From NCBI GenBank assembly GCA_029204225.1, contig CM055100.1, forward strand, positions 2,069,334-2,133,333: 64,000 nucleotides of DNA, in the 5' to 3' direction. A program made the position numbers and the translations under genes. Shown one piece after another: positions 1 through 10,544 of the stretch. Numbering within the stretch: the first letter of the stretch is position 1; every line of letters starts with the position of its first letter. The stretch comes from Diphasiastrum complanatum. Its lineage: Eukaryota; Streptophyta; Lycopodiopsida; Lycopodiales; Lycopodiaceae. The notes beneath the pieces are model-generated. The model did not search any database. It was not told the origin of the DNA and worked only from the letters and a program-made list of their open reading frames with translations.

Positions 1-2196
1 CCTCAACAAAATGGGGTGGCCGAGAGGAAAAATAGGAGTCTATGTGAGTGTGCAAAGTCCTTGAGGCTTGATGCATCACTTCCCATCTCATTTTGGGGAG
101 AAGCCATAACATGTGCTAATTATTTGTGTAATAGACTTCCTAGTAGTGCTATAGATGGGATCTCACCTTATCAAGCCTTGTTTGATAAGAAACCCAATGT
201 AAAATATTTTAAGATCTTTGGATGTACTTGTTATGTACACATTCCTTTGGAGACTAGAAGGAAAGAAGATGCTACCTCCTTCAAAGGAATCTTTGTTGGC
301 TATGGAGAAAATAGCAAGGGATATAGGATATATGATCCTACATCCAAGAAAGTAAAGGTAAGCAAGGATGTACTTTTTGATGAGTCACAATTTGCTAAGA
401 GCTTGTCAAATGGATCTAACCCATTGTGCATTGAAGATCTTGACAAATCCGAGGAGGATCTTGACAAACCCGAGGAGGATCATGACAAACCCGAGGATGG
501 AGATTTGGATCCAAGTCAAAAGGGGCCAAGAAGATCATCAAGGAGCAAGGCCGAGCCCTCAAGGCTTACCTATGTGGACAAGGGAAAGCAAAAGGAAGGC
601 TCTACATCTTCTACCTCTTACTCTTTTTTAGCTACATTGATTGAAGAACCATCATCTTTTGAAGAAGCATGTAAATCTAAAGTTTGGAGAGATGCAATGC
701 AAGTAGAGTATGATGCATTTGAAGAAAATCATACTTGGAATCTTGTAAATCTTCCAAGAGGAAAGAAACCACTTGCATGTAAGTGGATTTATAGAATTAA
801 GTACAATCAAGATGGATCTATTAGTAAATACAAAGCTAGGCTTGTTGCTAAGGGATTTCTTCAAATAAAAGGATTGGATTATGAAGAAACATTTGCACCT
901 GTAGCTAAGCTTGTAACTATTAGATTAATCATTTGCATTGCTACTTTGTTCAAATGGGATCTCTACCAAATGGATGTGACAAATGCCTTCTTGAATGGCT
1001 TCTTAGAAGAGGAAATCTACATGATGCAACCCGAGGGCTTCATCAAGATTGGTGAGGAGCAAAAGGTGTGCTACTTAAGGAAGAGCCTATATGGCTTGAA
1101 GCAAGCACCTAGAGCTTGGTACTCTAGGTTGCATGATTTTCTCTATTCCCTTGGCTTTGTACTAAGTGCTTATGAACCTTCTTTATATTTCAAATGTAAT
1201 GAAGGAAAGATCATCATTTTGGTTCTTTATGTTGATGACATCATTATGACAGGAAATGATGATGATGGCATAGGCAAAGTAAAAGTTGACTTATCTAGTG
1301 AGTTCAAGATGGTAGATCTAGGCTTCCTAAAGTTTATACTTGGGATAGAAGTGTCTAGAAGTAGCAATTGTACTTTCATAAGTCAATCTAAGTATGCTAC
1401 TTCCATTCTTGAAAGATTTGGTATGAAAGATTGTAAGGGGATTGACACCCCTATGGAGCATGTTGTGAAAGCAACTAATGAAGGTGATGAAGCATCCTTT
1501 GAGGACATCACTCTCTTTAGGAAGCTTATAGGCTCTCTAATCTATTTAACCATCACTAGACCTGACTTAAGTTTTTGTGTAAGCAAGTTGAGTCAAAGTA
1601 TGCAAGCTCCTTTAATTCATCATTGGAAAAGTGCCAAGAGAGTACTTAGATATGTTTCTAGTACTAGATTTTTTGGTATACTTTATGAAGGATCTAACTT
1701 GCACTTGAGAGCCTACTCGGATTCAGATTTTGCAGGTGACAAGATGGATAGGAAGTCCATTAGTGCATTTGCAACATTTCTTTGTGGAGGAGTGATATCT
1801 TGGCTTTCCAAAAAGCAAGATACAATCTCACTATCTTCTTGTGAAGCCGAGTACAAGGCATTGACTTCAACAACCAAAGAGCTCTTATGGCTAAGAAGAC
1901 TCTTGATGGAACTACATGTGCTAGAGGCCGAGGAGATCCCTTACATATTTTGTGACAATCAAGCTTCTCAACAAATTGCTTCAAATCCTATCTTCCATGC
2001 TAGAACAAAGCATATTGAGATAGCTCACCACTTTGTGAGGGAGAAGGTACAATCCAAGGAAGTGCAACTACATCATGTACCATCATCCGAATGCATAGCT
2101 GATATCTTAACCAAACCATTGTCCAAAGATCCATTTTTTAAGTTAAGATATGCTCTTGGAATTGTAGATAGATGTACACTAGATTTGCCAAGTTAG
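1..2196 (+). CDS. copia gag-pol polyprotein, 3' part (integrase end, reverse transcriptase, RNase H), family A
   Basis: The frame is open from base 1 and starts inside integrase (PQQNGVAERKN holds the last catalytic Glu), so the element continues upstream of the window and no start codon is expected. Next come the integrase C-terminal region, an acidic linker with repeats of the type LDKPEED (residues about 140-165), the reverse transcriptase with the YVDD active site near base 1230, and RNase H with SDSDFAGDK and SSCEAEYKAL, ending in TAG. The product would be cleaved into enzymes that copy the element RNA in cytoplasmic particles and integrate the cDNA. No stop or frameshift is visible in 731 codons. 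Bases 1-826 match 25386-26211 almost exactly, so the two are copies of one family. The frame is clear; activity cannot be judged without the 5' half. Confidence 0.93.
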   Translation, partial: PQQNGVAERKNRSLCECAKSLRLDASLPISFWGEAITCANYLCNRLPSSAIDGISPYQALFDKKPNVKYFKIFGCTCYVHIPLETRRKEDATSFKGIFVGYGENSKGYRIYDPTSKKVKVSKDVLFDESQFAKSLSNGSNPLCIEDLDKSEEDLDKPEEDHDKPEDGDLDPSQKGPRRSSRSKAEPSRLTYVDKGKQKEGSTSSTSYSFLATLIEEPSSFEEACKSKVWRDAMQVEYDAFEENHTWNLVNLPRGKKPLACKWIYRIKYNQDGSISKYKARLVAKGFLQIKGLDYEETFAPVAKLVTIRLIICIATLFKWDLYQMDVTNAFLNGFLEEEIYMMQPEGFIKIGEEQKVCYLRKSLYGLKQAPRAWYSRLHDFLYSLGFVLSAYEPSLYFKCNEGKIIILVLYVDDIIMTGNDDDGIGKVKVDLSSEFKMVDLGFLKFILGIEVSRSSNCTFISQSKYATSILERFGMKDCKGIDTPMEHVVKATNEGDEASFEDITLFRKLIGSLIYLTITRPDLSFCVSKLSQSMQAPLIHHWKSAKRVLRYVSSTRFFGILYEGSNLHLRAYSDSDFAGDKMDRKSISAFATFLCGGVISWLSKKQDTISLSSCEAEYKALTSTTKELLWLRRLLMELHVLEAEEIPYIFCDNQASQQIASNPIFHARTKHIEIAHHFVREKVQSKEVQLHHVPSSECIADILTKPLSKDPFFKLRYALGIVDRCTLDLPS

Positions 2197-2209
2197 AAGT
2201 GAGGAGGAG
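2196..2209 (+). other. polypurine tract, family A
   Basis: A purine-rich run ending in gaggaggag directly precedes the 3' LTR. It is where plus-strand DNA synthesis starts. The same gaggaggag occurs before the family F LTR at 44591-44600 and, inverted, next to the family E LTR near 20071. Confidence 0.7.
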
Positions 2210-3071
2210 TGTTGAAAATTGTCACTTCTCACTTGACATTGGTTCATGTAAATATTGATCAAACATTAGAATATGTTGATGATATGATTTCACACGTGTG
2301 GAGCATGTTCCCATGTGTGAAAGGATGTACTTTTCATGTTTGTATATATCCAAATTGATTTTGTATCATTCTAGTTAGTGTGAACATGAAATGACTAGTT
2401 TTTAGTCAAGTTGACTAGTCACCTACAAATTAGCTTTTCCTTGCATGTGCATGAGTAAATGCTCCCACATGGCAAGTGGATGTTCACATGTGTGTATAGA
2501 GTACTAGAAGATAAGAGTTGACCATTTTCCTTAGATCCTATTTTGTAGGGAATATTCCTATATTCTAGGAGACTAGCTTTTTGGATTTTAGTCATATTCT
2601 AGAAGGTCAACTATTGGATAAGGATCAAGGATGGATCAAATGGATAGATATGAGTGATGTGGCACTCTTCACACGTGTGAAGGCCTGCTGGACTGTACCA
2701 GACTCATGGATGTACTTGATCCATAAAAGGATCATCATTTTGCTAAGAAAATTGATGAGACTTTTGCACTCTACACTTTTGTGAGATTTCTAGTCATTTG
2801 TCTTGTGATTTTTATGCATGATTGCTATCTAGTATCATTGTACTTGTTGTTTCAGGTGCAGGCCGTACAGTGGACAGTACTCCACACGTGTGAAGCCGCT
2901 CTCACTAAAAAATGATGTGTTGATCCATTGCTCTTGCTTAAATCCAAGTGTAGTGAATCTAGATCAAGATCTAATGTGTAGAACTTGATAGATTCATTGA
3001 TTAAGCAACCAATAACTCTCTATGATTGTAAAGTACAATCATTATTGTCCTAAAAACTGTAAAATTTATCA
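2210..3071 (+). repeat. 3' LTR of copia family A (862 bp)
   Basis: It begins TGTTGAAAATTG and ends AAATTTATCA, the canonical TG...CA. It aligns over its full 862 bp with the 5' LTR at 22162-23023, with scattered substitutions only. The palindrome CACACGTGTG occurs three times (2291, 2670, 2883). The five bases after it (caata) would be one side of a target duplication; the other side lies upstream of the window. Confidence 0.9.
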
Positions 3072-4789
3072 CAATAGAATATCAAATGATGGAAGTAGCA
3101 ACAATCAAATATCAAAAGACCCGAAAGGGTCATCATTTGTACACATTGAATGTAAATTTTTGAAGTACATATTTTTGTGTTGGCCTTTCAATAAGACCAT
3201 CTATCTATTTTTCTATATAAATTTTTTTTCCATGAGTTCTTTCAAGTAGTGCAAGCTCTCCAGCTTCTTGTTCCGTTGTCACCGATGTTGCATTAGAGAG
3301 AAAAATCTTAATCATCTCTTGTCGAAATTCAAATATGTCATTTTGTGTGAATTTTGGACAGGTGAACTACAAATCATCAACAATAGACAAGTTAGAAAAA
3401 TACACAAAAACAAAAAATCATATAAATAAAATCAGTGTACATCCAGACTCAAATTACTTGACGTATATTGACATTTTCACCTTGGCTGATGAACCATTCC
3501 ATAAAGCATTTTACATTTTTAATGGCATACCAGTCACAACTGAATGAGTCAACTTGCTGAGAGGACTGAGAATCAAAATAGAGAATGTTAGTTTCACATT
3601 TTTTATATGGCAATTTGCATTATGAAAAAAGTAAATGAAAAATTGGTTACATGTGCGTCTATTATCTCTATGTGCTTTGCTACACACAGGGCCTTTGTTG
3701 GAAAATATATGATCATGCTTTTGTACATCTCAATGTCGACATTGAGATGTGTTGATCTCAAAGAGTTCATTCTCAACACCGTGGATTGACAAACCGGCTT
3801 CATCCACTCTTAGTGATATAATATGTACAGACCAGTGCTGACTGCAATCAACCAAATAGTCAATGATATGTAAATGAAAAAAATACAAATAAAGCATATA
3901 ATGAAACAATACATACAATTCAAATTAAACAATACATACTTTTGACAATATAATACAACAAAAATTTTGGTATCGCTTGGCATGGGTCGTAAACATGATG
4001 AAGCTGATTGCTCGTCATTAAACAGGTGACAAAAAAAATTGAGTAAGCACAAAAATACCTGGAACACTGTCGCTTTTGTACAACTGAACCCAATAATTGA
4101 GTCCAGCTTCGACAATTGGGTCTGTGAAGTCCGAAGACTTATTCATTAATTCCTTACAGATAGCAGGTTTAAATAGCTCATATATGATATATTGAATACA
4201 AAGTGACCACCTAATTTATCTATTTTTTTTAGCTCATATCACCCCATTTGGTTTGGAAGCCCACCAAAAACTCTAAGTTTCGAGTGAATGTGCGGCCGCG
4301 CGGACTGTGGGGTCGGGACAGTTGATATTTTTCTTTGAAAACTAGATAAGATCCCTTTTGGCATCTACATCCATCTTCCAACTGTACTCTGAAAAGATGA
4401 CCAGCCAATTCATATTATCGAGTGTGATTTGGTCGAGAGGGCCCGTATCCACATTCTGGCAGAAGGGGGTATACATGCCCTTTTGAGGACACTACAATTT
4501 TGTGCCCTTAGTTGCATCCATAGCAGCTGTAAATTCTTCCACCTTGTCGTTGAGGTTGGGCAATGTAGGTCGCATAATACTCATTGAATGCTAGGTTGTG
4601 AATGGATGCCAAGCCCTTAGAGGCTGTTTTGGGTCTCCACTACCCTTCCACACCTCCTTCGCTAGCTGAGAAAAGTCCAAGCACAAGAAAGCACACAAAA
4701 CAAGCTAAATCTACCCCAAAATCTACCTAGGACAAGCTAAAAAGCAAAGGCAACTAAAAGAACCACTATACCTAGTTAGTGAAAGCCTA
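3072..4789. other. AT-rich stretch with no recognised gene; lower part probably interior of the Ty3 element
   Basis: No long open frame or known domain is evident. On the minus strand, 4587 to 4331 reads as a plausible coding remnant with two stop codons; I cannot name its family. A minus-strand segment near 3730-3918 contains a His-Trp strand pattern (SQHWSVHII) that loosely recalls Ulp1-type (C48) peptidases carried by some plant transposons, but this is too weak to call. A perfect 26-bp palindrome lies at 3725-3750. Confidence 0.4.
3725..3750. repeat. perfect 26-bp palindrome
   Basis: The half-site acatctcaatgtc is followed immediately by its exact reverse complement, with no spacer, centred on a SalI-type gtcgac. 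By chance a 13-bp perfect arm is expected about 0.001 times in 64 kb. Confidence 0.9.
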
Positions 4790-4807
4790 TCCCCGACAAC
4801 GGCGCCA
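4790..4807 (-). promoter_or_regulatory. primer-binding site of a Ty3/gypsy element (tRNA-Asp type)
   Basis: Read on the minus strand this is tggcgccgttgtcgggga, one base downstream of the LTR end. It is the PBS typical of plant Tat/Athila-like Ty3 elements, complementary to the 3' end of tRNA-Asp. It fixes the element's orientation as minus and marks 4809-5562 as its 5' LTR. Confidence 0.8.
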
Positions 4808-4808
4808 T

Positions 4809-5562
4809 TGTAGAGTGTGTTGAATAGTCGATGAGCAGCCCTCTACCTGTCAAAAGGGTTAGAACACAAAGATAGGGCCCTAACTATACTTAGTTGCTAA
4901 TTTAAAAGCTTACTAACTCTACTTTAACACTACCCAACCTTAGTACTACTTCAACTAACTCTAAACACAAGCATTCATCATGATTGAGAGTGAAAAAGAG
5001 GAAGAGAATGAGAGTTAGAGGGAGGTTAGCTCATGTGCTCATCCTAGCATACGAGAAACCTTAACTATTACAAAGCAAGAACTAGCAAATGGGAAGCAAG
5101 AAGCAAAACACAATGAAAAGCATAAGCAAGCAAAGATAGCACATAAGGATGCTTAAGCTCTCAAATTAGTAGAGTCTCCTCCTCTCAAATAAGCATGAAA
5201 AATGGTTACAAATGGTGCCTTTTTATCTTTGGGGTGGCCCTTGCCCCCTGTTTCTTATTGGCTACTTGCAAGAAGGTGGGATTGAAATACAAGAAACACA
5301 AACAAATCTATGGTGCAGGAAGAAACACACCCCACCTACCACCATTTGACTTTGACTAGTTTACAAAACTTAGAAACTTAAGTTTAAGCTTAACTTTGGC
5401 CTTCTAATATTATTTTTAATTACATGGTCCAAAGTCAAGTTTATGTCCAAAATTATTTATTTACAACTGCTCATTGGACCATGGGCTTACGCATGCAGGA
5501 TGCCATGACCCTCACAACTATTTGCAACTAATTTATTTATTTACATGGTAATACCCTCAACA
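4809..5562 (-). repeat. 5' LTR of a Ty3/gypsy element (754 bp)
   Basis: In element orientation it begins TGTTGAGGGTATTACC at 5562 and ends CTCTACA at 4809, with the PBS one base beyond. It cuts a copia gag just after its zinc knuckle at 5563, so it inserted after that copia. No second copy of this LTR is recognisable in the window, so the interior below 4790 is truncated and most of gag-pol is missing. Confidence 0.75.
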
Positions 5563-6062
5563 TGAGGTTAGCTTGCTTGATTTGGTTCTTTTTCTTGAAG
5601 CAATTAAAGACATAGCGGCCTTTCTTGCCACAAAAGAAGCACTTGATCTTCTTCTTCTTCCCATTAGATGCTGAAGCTTGAGATGATTGATCTTCCATCT
5701 TTGACTTTTTCTTTGTCTTTGTCCTTCTTGAAATTTTGTTGTTGTCCTTTGCTCCTCCCCTTTGGCTTGCCCTTGGTGAATAAAGGTTTGTCCTCTCCAC
5801 CATCCTTCAATGAGAGCTTGTTAAATCTCAAGAGCTTGTTCTCTTGCCTACATTCTTCAGCAATAAGGACTCCCTGAAGTGAATCCAAGCCTGGAAGATC
5901 CTCCTTGATTGCATAGGATTGGAAAATGTTATCAAACTCATCTTTCAATCCACTAAGGATGACTTGGACTTACTCACTTTGATTAAGATGATCTCCTATG
6001 CATGCAAGCTCTCTATGAAGATCTTTCACTCTCATGACAAAGTTTGAAGCACTCTCATCACT
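5563..6062 (-). pseudogene. copia gag fragment (family C), C-terminal half with zinc knuckle
   Basis: Minus-strand frames give the gag UBN2-type region (ASNFVMRVKDLHREL, then SYAIKEDLPGLDSLQG), a lysine-rich linker and a CCHC knuckle starting CFFCGKKGRY. The knuckle has lost its usual His: the pattern reads C-x2-C-x3-GRYVFNC. One in-frame stop (about 5971) and one frameshift (about 5700-5800) break the frame. The downstream part is cut at 5563 by the Ty3 LTR, and the upstream part ends at a junction with a different gag near 6062. Confidence 0.8.
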
Positions 6063-7012
6063 CTTTAGAGAAATACTCTTCATGACTTGTCATATGAGAA
6101 CTTTCACCACTATCAATCCACGATGGATCGATGTCACCTTCACTTGACAACAAACTTGAAGACATAAAAAAGAATTCATCATTTTGTTCAACACCATGAT
6201 CAGTTAAAGTTGAATTTCCTTGCTTCTCTCCATGATCTCTCTTTTTCTTGTAACATTCATTAGAAAAGTGTCCTTCATTCCACAATAAAAACACTTAAGC
6301 TTAGACTTGTCCTTCTTCTTACCACCAAAAGAGGATGCCTCACCTTGATCCAAGTTCCCTCATGCTTCTTGAATCCCTTCCCTTTGCTTTCGCCTTTACC
6401 TTTGCCCTTAGAGAGAATGCCTCTTCTCGTCCTTGAGTTGAAGTGGCTCCTCCTCTTGCTTGTAGCCTATGTTCTTCAACAACTAAGACCTCTTGTAAGT
6501 CCTCCACACTTAGAAATGTCTTTTGGATGGCAAAACTTTGCACTAGGTTAGCATGATCATCTAAAAATCTATTGAGCATTACTTGTACAAGCTCTACTTC
6601 TTTAATGCTATCATTAGTACATGCTAGATCATCATTTAAGGCTTTGACCACTCTCCCCTTCCTTTGGGATACATTGGAAGATTTGCCTTCTTAGGGTTAG
6701 GACCCTAGAAGTGGACTTACTTTCATACACCTTCAAGGCAGTCCAAACTTCACTTGAAGAAGTGCATTTCCCAACTTCCTTAAGAAGTTCATTTGTCAAA
6801 TTCGTTTTTATGATGTGGAGTGCCTTCTTGGCCCTCTTATTATACCTCACTTGGTCTTGAAGCACCAAAGGCCTCTCTTCCACACCTGCAACAATATCCA
6901 TCAAGTCATTCGACTCAAGTAGGGACTCCATCCTTACTTTCCAAGTAGAATAGTTAGCTGAGTTGAGCCTATCATTACTTTCCAACATGATTCCACTTAT
7001 AGTAGCCATCAT
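6063..7012 (-). pseudogene. copia gag plus start of protease (family B)
   Basis: The reading starts at an ATG near 7009-7012 with the usual copia gag opening (ESNDRLNSANYSTWKVRMES) and runs through UBN2-like sequence, a basic linker and a degraded zinc knuckle (CGKKGH equivalent reads LWNEGHFSNECYKKK). It then reaches the protease motif WIDSGESSHMT near 6110-6130, where the conserved Ala after DSG is Glu. Frameshifts fall near 6640 and 6300. The frame ends abruptly at about 6062 where family C gag begins, so the rest of protease, integrase and RT are missing. No LTR or PBS is recognisable upstream of 7012. Confidence 0.82.
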
Positions 7013-10000
7013 GTATAATGATTACACTATCATTAGTATCATACAAATTCAATATCTAACTTGATTCATTAAAATGTCAATGGAGTGCCTTATTGTTCTC
7101 GCCAGTAGACAAATATAGCACTTTAGGTACTTCCTTCTTGGTTACACACATGTGGCTTCTTGTTACTCATAGTACACAATGCTTTCAGTTTTGTAGTAGT
7201 GCATGTGATTGCCAATGGGATAGCAACTCAATTCATAAGCAAAGTCTTTAATTCAATTCTTTAAGAGATTTTTAATGACCATTTTGAGATTTCACCATGT
7301 TTACTTTTTCATTCTTTGATAAGTACATTTGGGCGATGTTATATCTCAAGAACATCGTCGTTGTGATATCAATCCTTCGTTCTTTAACCTATCCAAACCC
7401 AATGTTAATGGGATAATACCAAGGTCTCAAAGGATCTGTTCAAGACAAGATTCAATATGTTCGAACAACATACAATAAGTCTGTGTGTTGAAAAAGCTTT
7501 TTGTTGAAAGCTATAATGACCACTTCATGATTGATTCAATCTCTAGATTTCTGACCGTTGAGAACGTTACTTGAGGATATGAACTTACTAAGGAGAGGAG
7601 TGGCTATCTCCTCTCATACCAAACCATGCCATACTCACCTGATGGATCTCTCCACACTTTCTTTATGCTAGATCTATGTGGGAACAAGAAGAAAGTCTTG
7701 GTGCAAAAAACAAGTAACATATTTTTGGTGTTGCGCTAGATTCCAAGAGACTCATCCAGTTTGATGATTTTTGTTGTTTTTGCAAGTTTGGCTGTTGTTT
7801 GATATTGGCATGATAGCTGTCCACCATTTTGTTAAGTATGTTCTCGCATTTACCTGGTTTTCTGCCTCTGAAAATTTTGCAATTCTTAGTTATTGAGCGT
7901 AAGCTCAAATATGTGTGCTTGTGTTTGAGTTTTCCTTTTAGGCCTATGTTTAAGGTTTGATCATGTGAATTATTCTTTATGAAAATTCAAGTTTGAGCAC
8001 CTCACAAACTGTGGATATGAACCATTTATGTCTTTTGAGTTCACACGTGCCAGCTCAATCAAAATTGCATCCTCATGTTCATTTTTAAGTTTGTCTTTGA
8101 GAATGTGTCCAAGCAACATATTTATCTTTCGCATCTGTAATTCTGTGAATGTTCATGTTTTGTGTTCAAGGACTCTCCTTGGAAAATTATGCAAAATTCT
8201 TGTACTTGAGTTTGCACATGCAAGCTCAAACAGGAGCTTACATGTATGATTTTGTTAATACATATTCAGGTTCAAATACTACATCTATCTTCCAGTATAT
8301 CTTTTTCATGAAAACTCTGTTTTACAGTAATTTTTGCCCCTATGATCTATGCTTGTACCCTACATTGTTCTGTTTTTATTACACGTTCTTGCATGGTCAT
8401 GCCCCCTGCCATTCTTACACAACCATCCCTCACCATATGGGCAATTTATTACAAATCTGTCATGTAATAAAGCAAGTCTCTCAATTTTTTTGGCAGTTCC
8501 TTTAATTTTGAGTATTTGGCAAACACTATCAACCAACTTGAACTGAGTCTAACCTTTGCAAGGCAAGGCCAACAAAATTCACATTGATACAAGGCAAATT
8601 GTGATGGCACACCTTTCAGAAGTACATGCTAACAAAGCTTCTGAATTTTCGATGCAAACAAGAACTAAAGCTATCATTCGATTTTCAGTGATTTCATGCC
8701 AAAATGGATTAATGCAATCACTTGATAATTTGCCTTCCCACAACATAGCATTGCCAAACCTTCAATTTGTATTGTTGCTAAGGAGGAAAAAAGCAGCTTG
8801 TAATCAGCAAAATCCATCTTGCTTTCATGCTCAATTGCTGACATGGGCTAACGTTTCTAGCCTTGAGTAAGGTTGTATTGATCTGCATTGCCCCATTTTA
8901 CATCCTCAAGAAAAAATTTGAATCAAGTAGTTTCTTTCTGGAAAGAAACGTCCCTAAATTTTCGTGGAAAAAAATCATTTTTGAAAACTTTTAGGCAATC
9001 AGGATGTGAGATCATCTAAAACCCGAAGACAAGCTTAAAAAATAATGATCCGAAGACGTGCAAATCATAATTCCTTGTATGTCACATTAAGGACATTAGG
9101 CGTCCGTTTGTGTACACTATAAAAAAAGAAACTTCGTCGCAGGCTGATTTTAAGTGAATGGCATGCAAAAAATTGTATTTCATCAATCTGAAAATGACCT
9201 CTTAATGCAACTGGGTAGCTTTTACACTATAGAAGTGTTGTAGGGTCTGTAAACAATAGTTCCTGTCACTGGATTTGACCTAAAGTGCATTCTGGCATAC
9301 TTGTTAGTGGTAAAAGTCAGCCAAGTAAAGGACCAAATCAGAGTGAAAAGCTAGCTAAAATAAATGAGCATCCCTTGAGCAGCGCCCAAATGAAAACATC
9401 ATGCTTCAAAAACAGGCCAACCCTTTGATTTTTTAAAAACATTTTGATATATCAGAATCAGCCAAAGATATGGATCATACATCATCACAAACATTAAAAC
9501 TTATAACAACTGTCTAGATCCATTCCCTCACCAAGCACCGCTGCCAAAATATGTAGCCTCCTTGACAACAGGCAAGCACTCCAAGTTAGTGTAGTCCATA
9601 ACGTGCAGGGTTTGGAACCAATAAGGATAAGGGTGGAGAAAAAAAACCTTAGTAAGATGAAGAAGCTGAATGGTAGCCAGAAATAGTCTCAAATCTAGGT
9701 CAAATCAAAATGTTTCTTCTAGTTTTTAACTGATCCAACATGTTGAAACAAAAAGCATACAACAGATCACCTTTTAAGTGATTCTGAGAACAGATGATAA
9801 TAGTGTACAAAGTAGGCACTAGGTTTCTCCACGATGAAGCTGGCATGAAATTTTCCAAGTAGTTCTCCATACTTATCACATTTAGGCCAGTAGATATACA
9901 ATATGAAGCACAGATGGAGAGTCACGAACCTTAAAGCCCTCCCTCAATAAGATTCAATTAGCTCTCAAAGTAAAGGATGTAAAAGTTAAGGCAAATGTGC

Positions 10001-10544
10001 TTATTACCGCCATCCTAGAAGAGAAATTGGAGGTGCCACATTTCATGTTCAAAGGACTTTATTTGCCATGATTGTCCTGCTTTCTTCATTTTAGACCAAA
10101 AACCAAGTTTTTCATCTAAATATTTTTGAGGAACCTTTAGATCACAACGACATAGTAAGCCAACCAACTATAAGCATCCGAATCCAGGATTGCCTAGCTA
10201 TAAATTGCTGCAATTAGCATCTGGCATAATATTGTACTTTGTGATCTTCCAACTCAAGTTGTACTCCTGACAATCCTATGTTTTGCACAATTTTATCATT
10301 GCCATGGTGAAAGTAATAACATGGGTTAGTAGCAATCCATGATCCCCAACACGCAACAAAGAAGCTCAATCACTGGTTTTCAGGCAACATTAGAAATCCC
10401 ATCTCTTATGGCAGTAGAAATGTACAATGATATTGTGGAGCTGAATGACAGCAGGATAGCAATATGCTATGAAGTTGAACGTGCGACGTCATTCACATTT
10501 GCAGTGTTTTATAAATAATTGTCCTGTTGGAACTCATATACTGA
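7013..10544. other. 3.5-kb stretch with no convincing gene
   Basis: I see no long ATG-started frame, LTR or RNA gene. The 104-codon frame at 8556-8870 starts at TTG and shows no family features. One short minus-strand segment, 9661 down to the TGA at 9528-9530, ends in a protein-like stretch (YTNLECLPVVKEATYFGSG) that could be the last exon of an unrecognised gene. The part nearest 10545 is likely 3' flank of the PPR gene. Confidence 0.5.

Noticed and set aside
1-2196. Start of a complete gene at base 16
   Set aside because: The codon there is GTG inside the integrase AERKN box; the frame is open to base 1 and continues upstream.
3603-4115. Ulp1-like (C48) peptidase gene
   Set aside because: Only a His-Trp strand pattern is suggestive; the Asp and Cys boxes are not visible and the frame is mostly low-complexity hydrophobic sequence.
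8556-8870. 104-codon open frame
   Set aside because: Begins at TTG, composition unremarkable, no recognisable domain or intron context.
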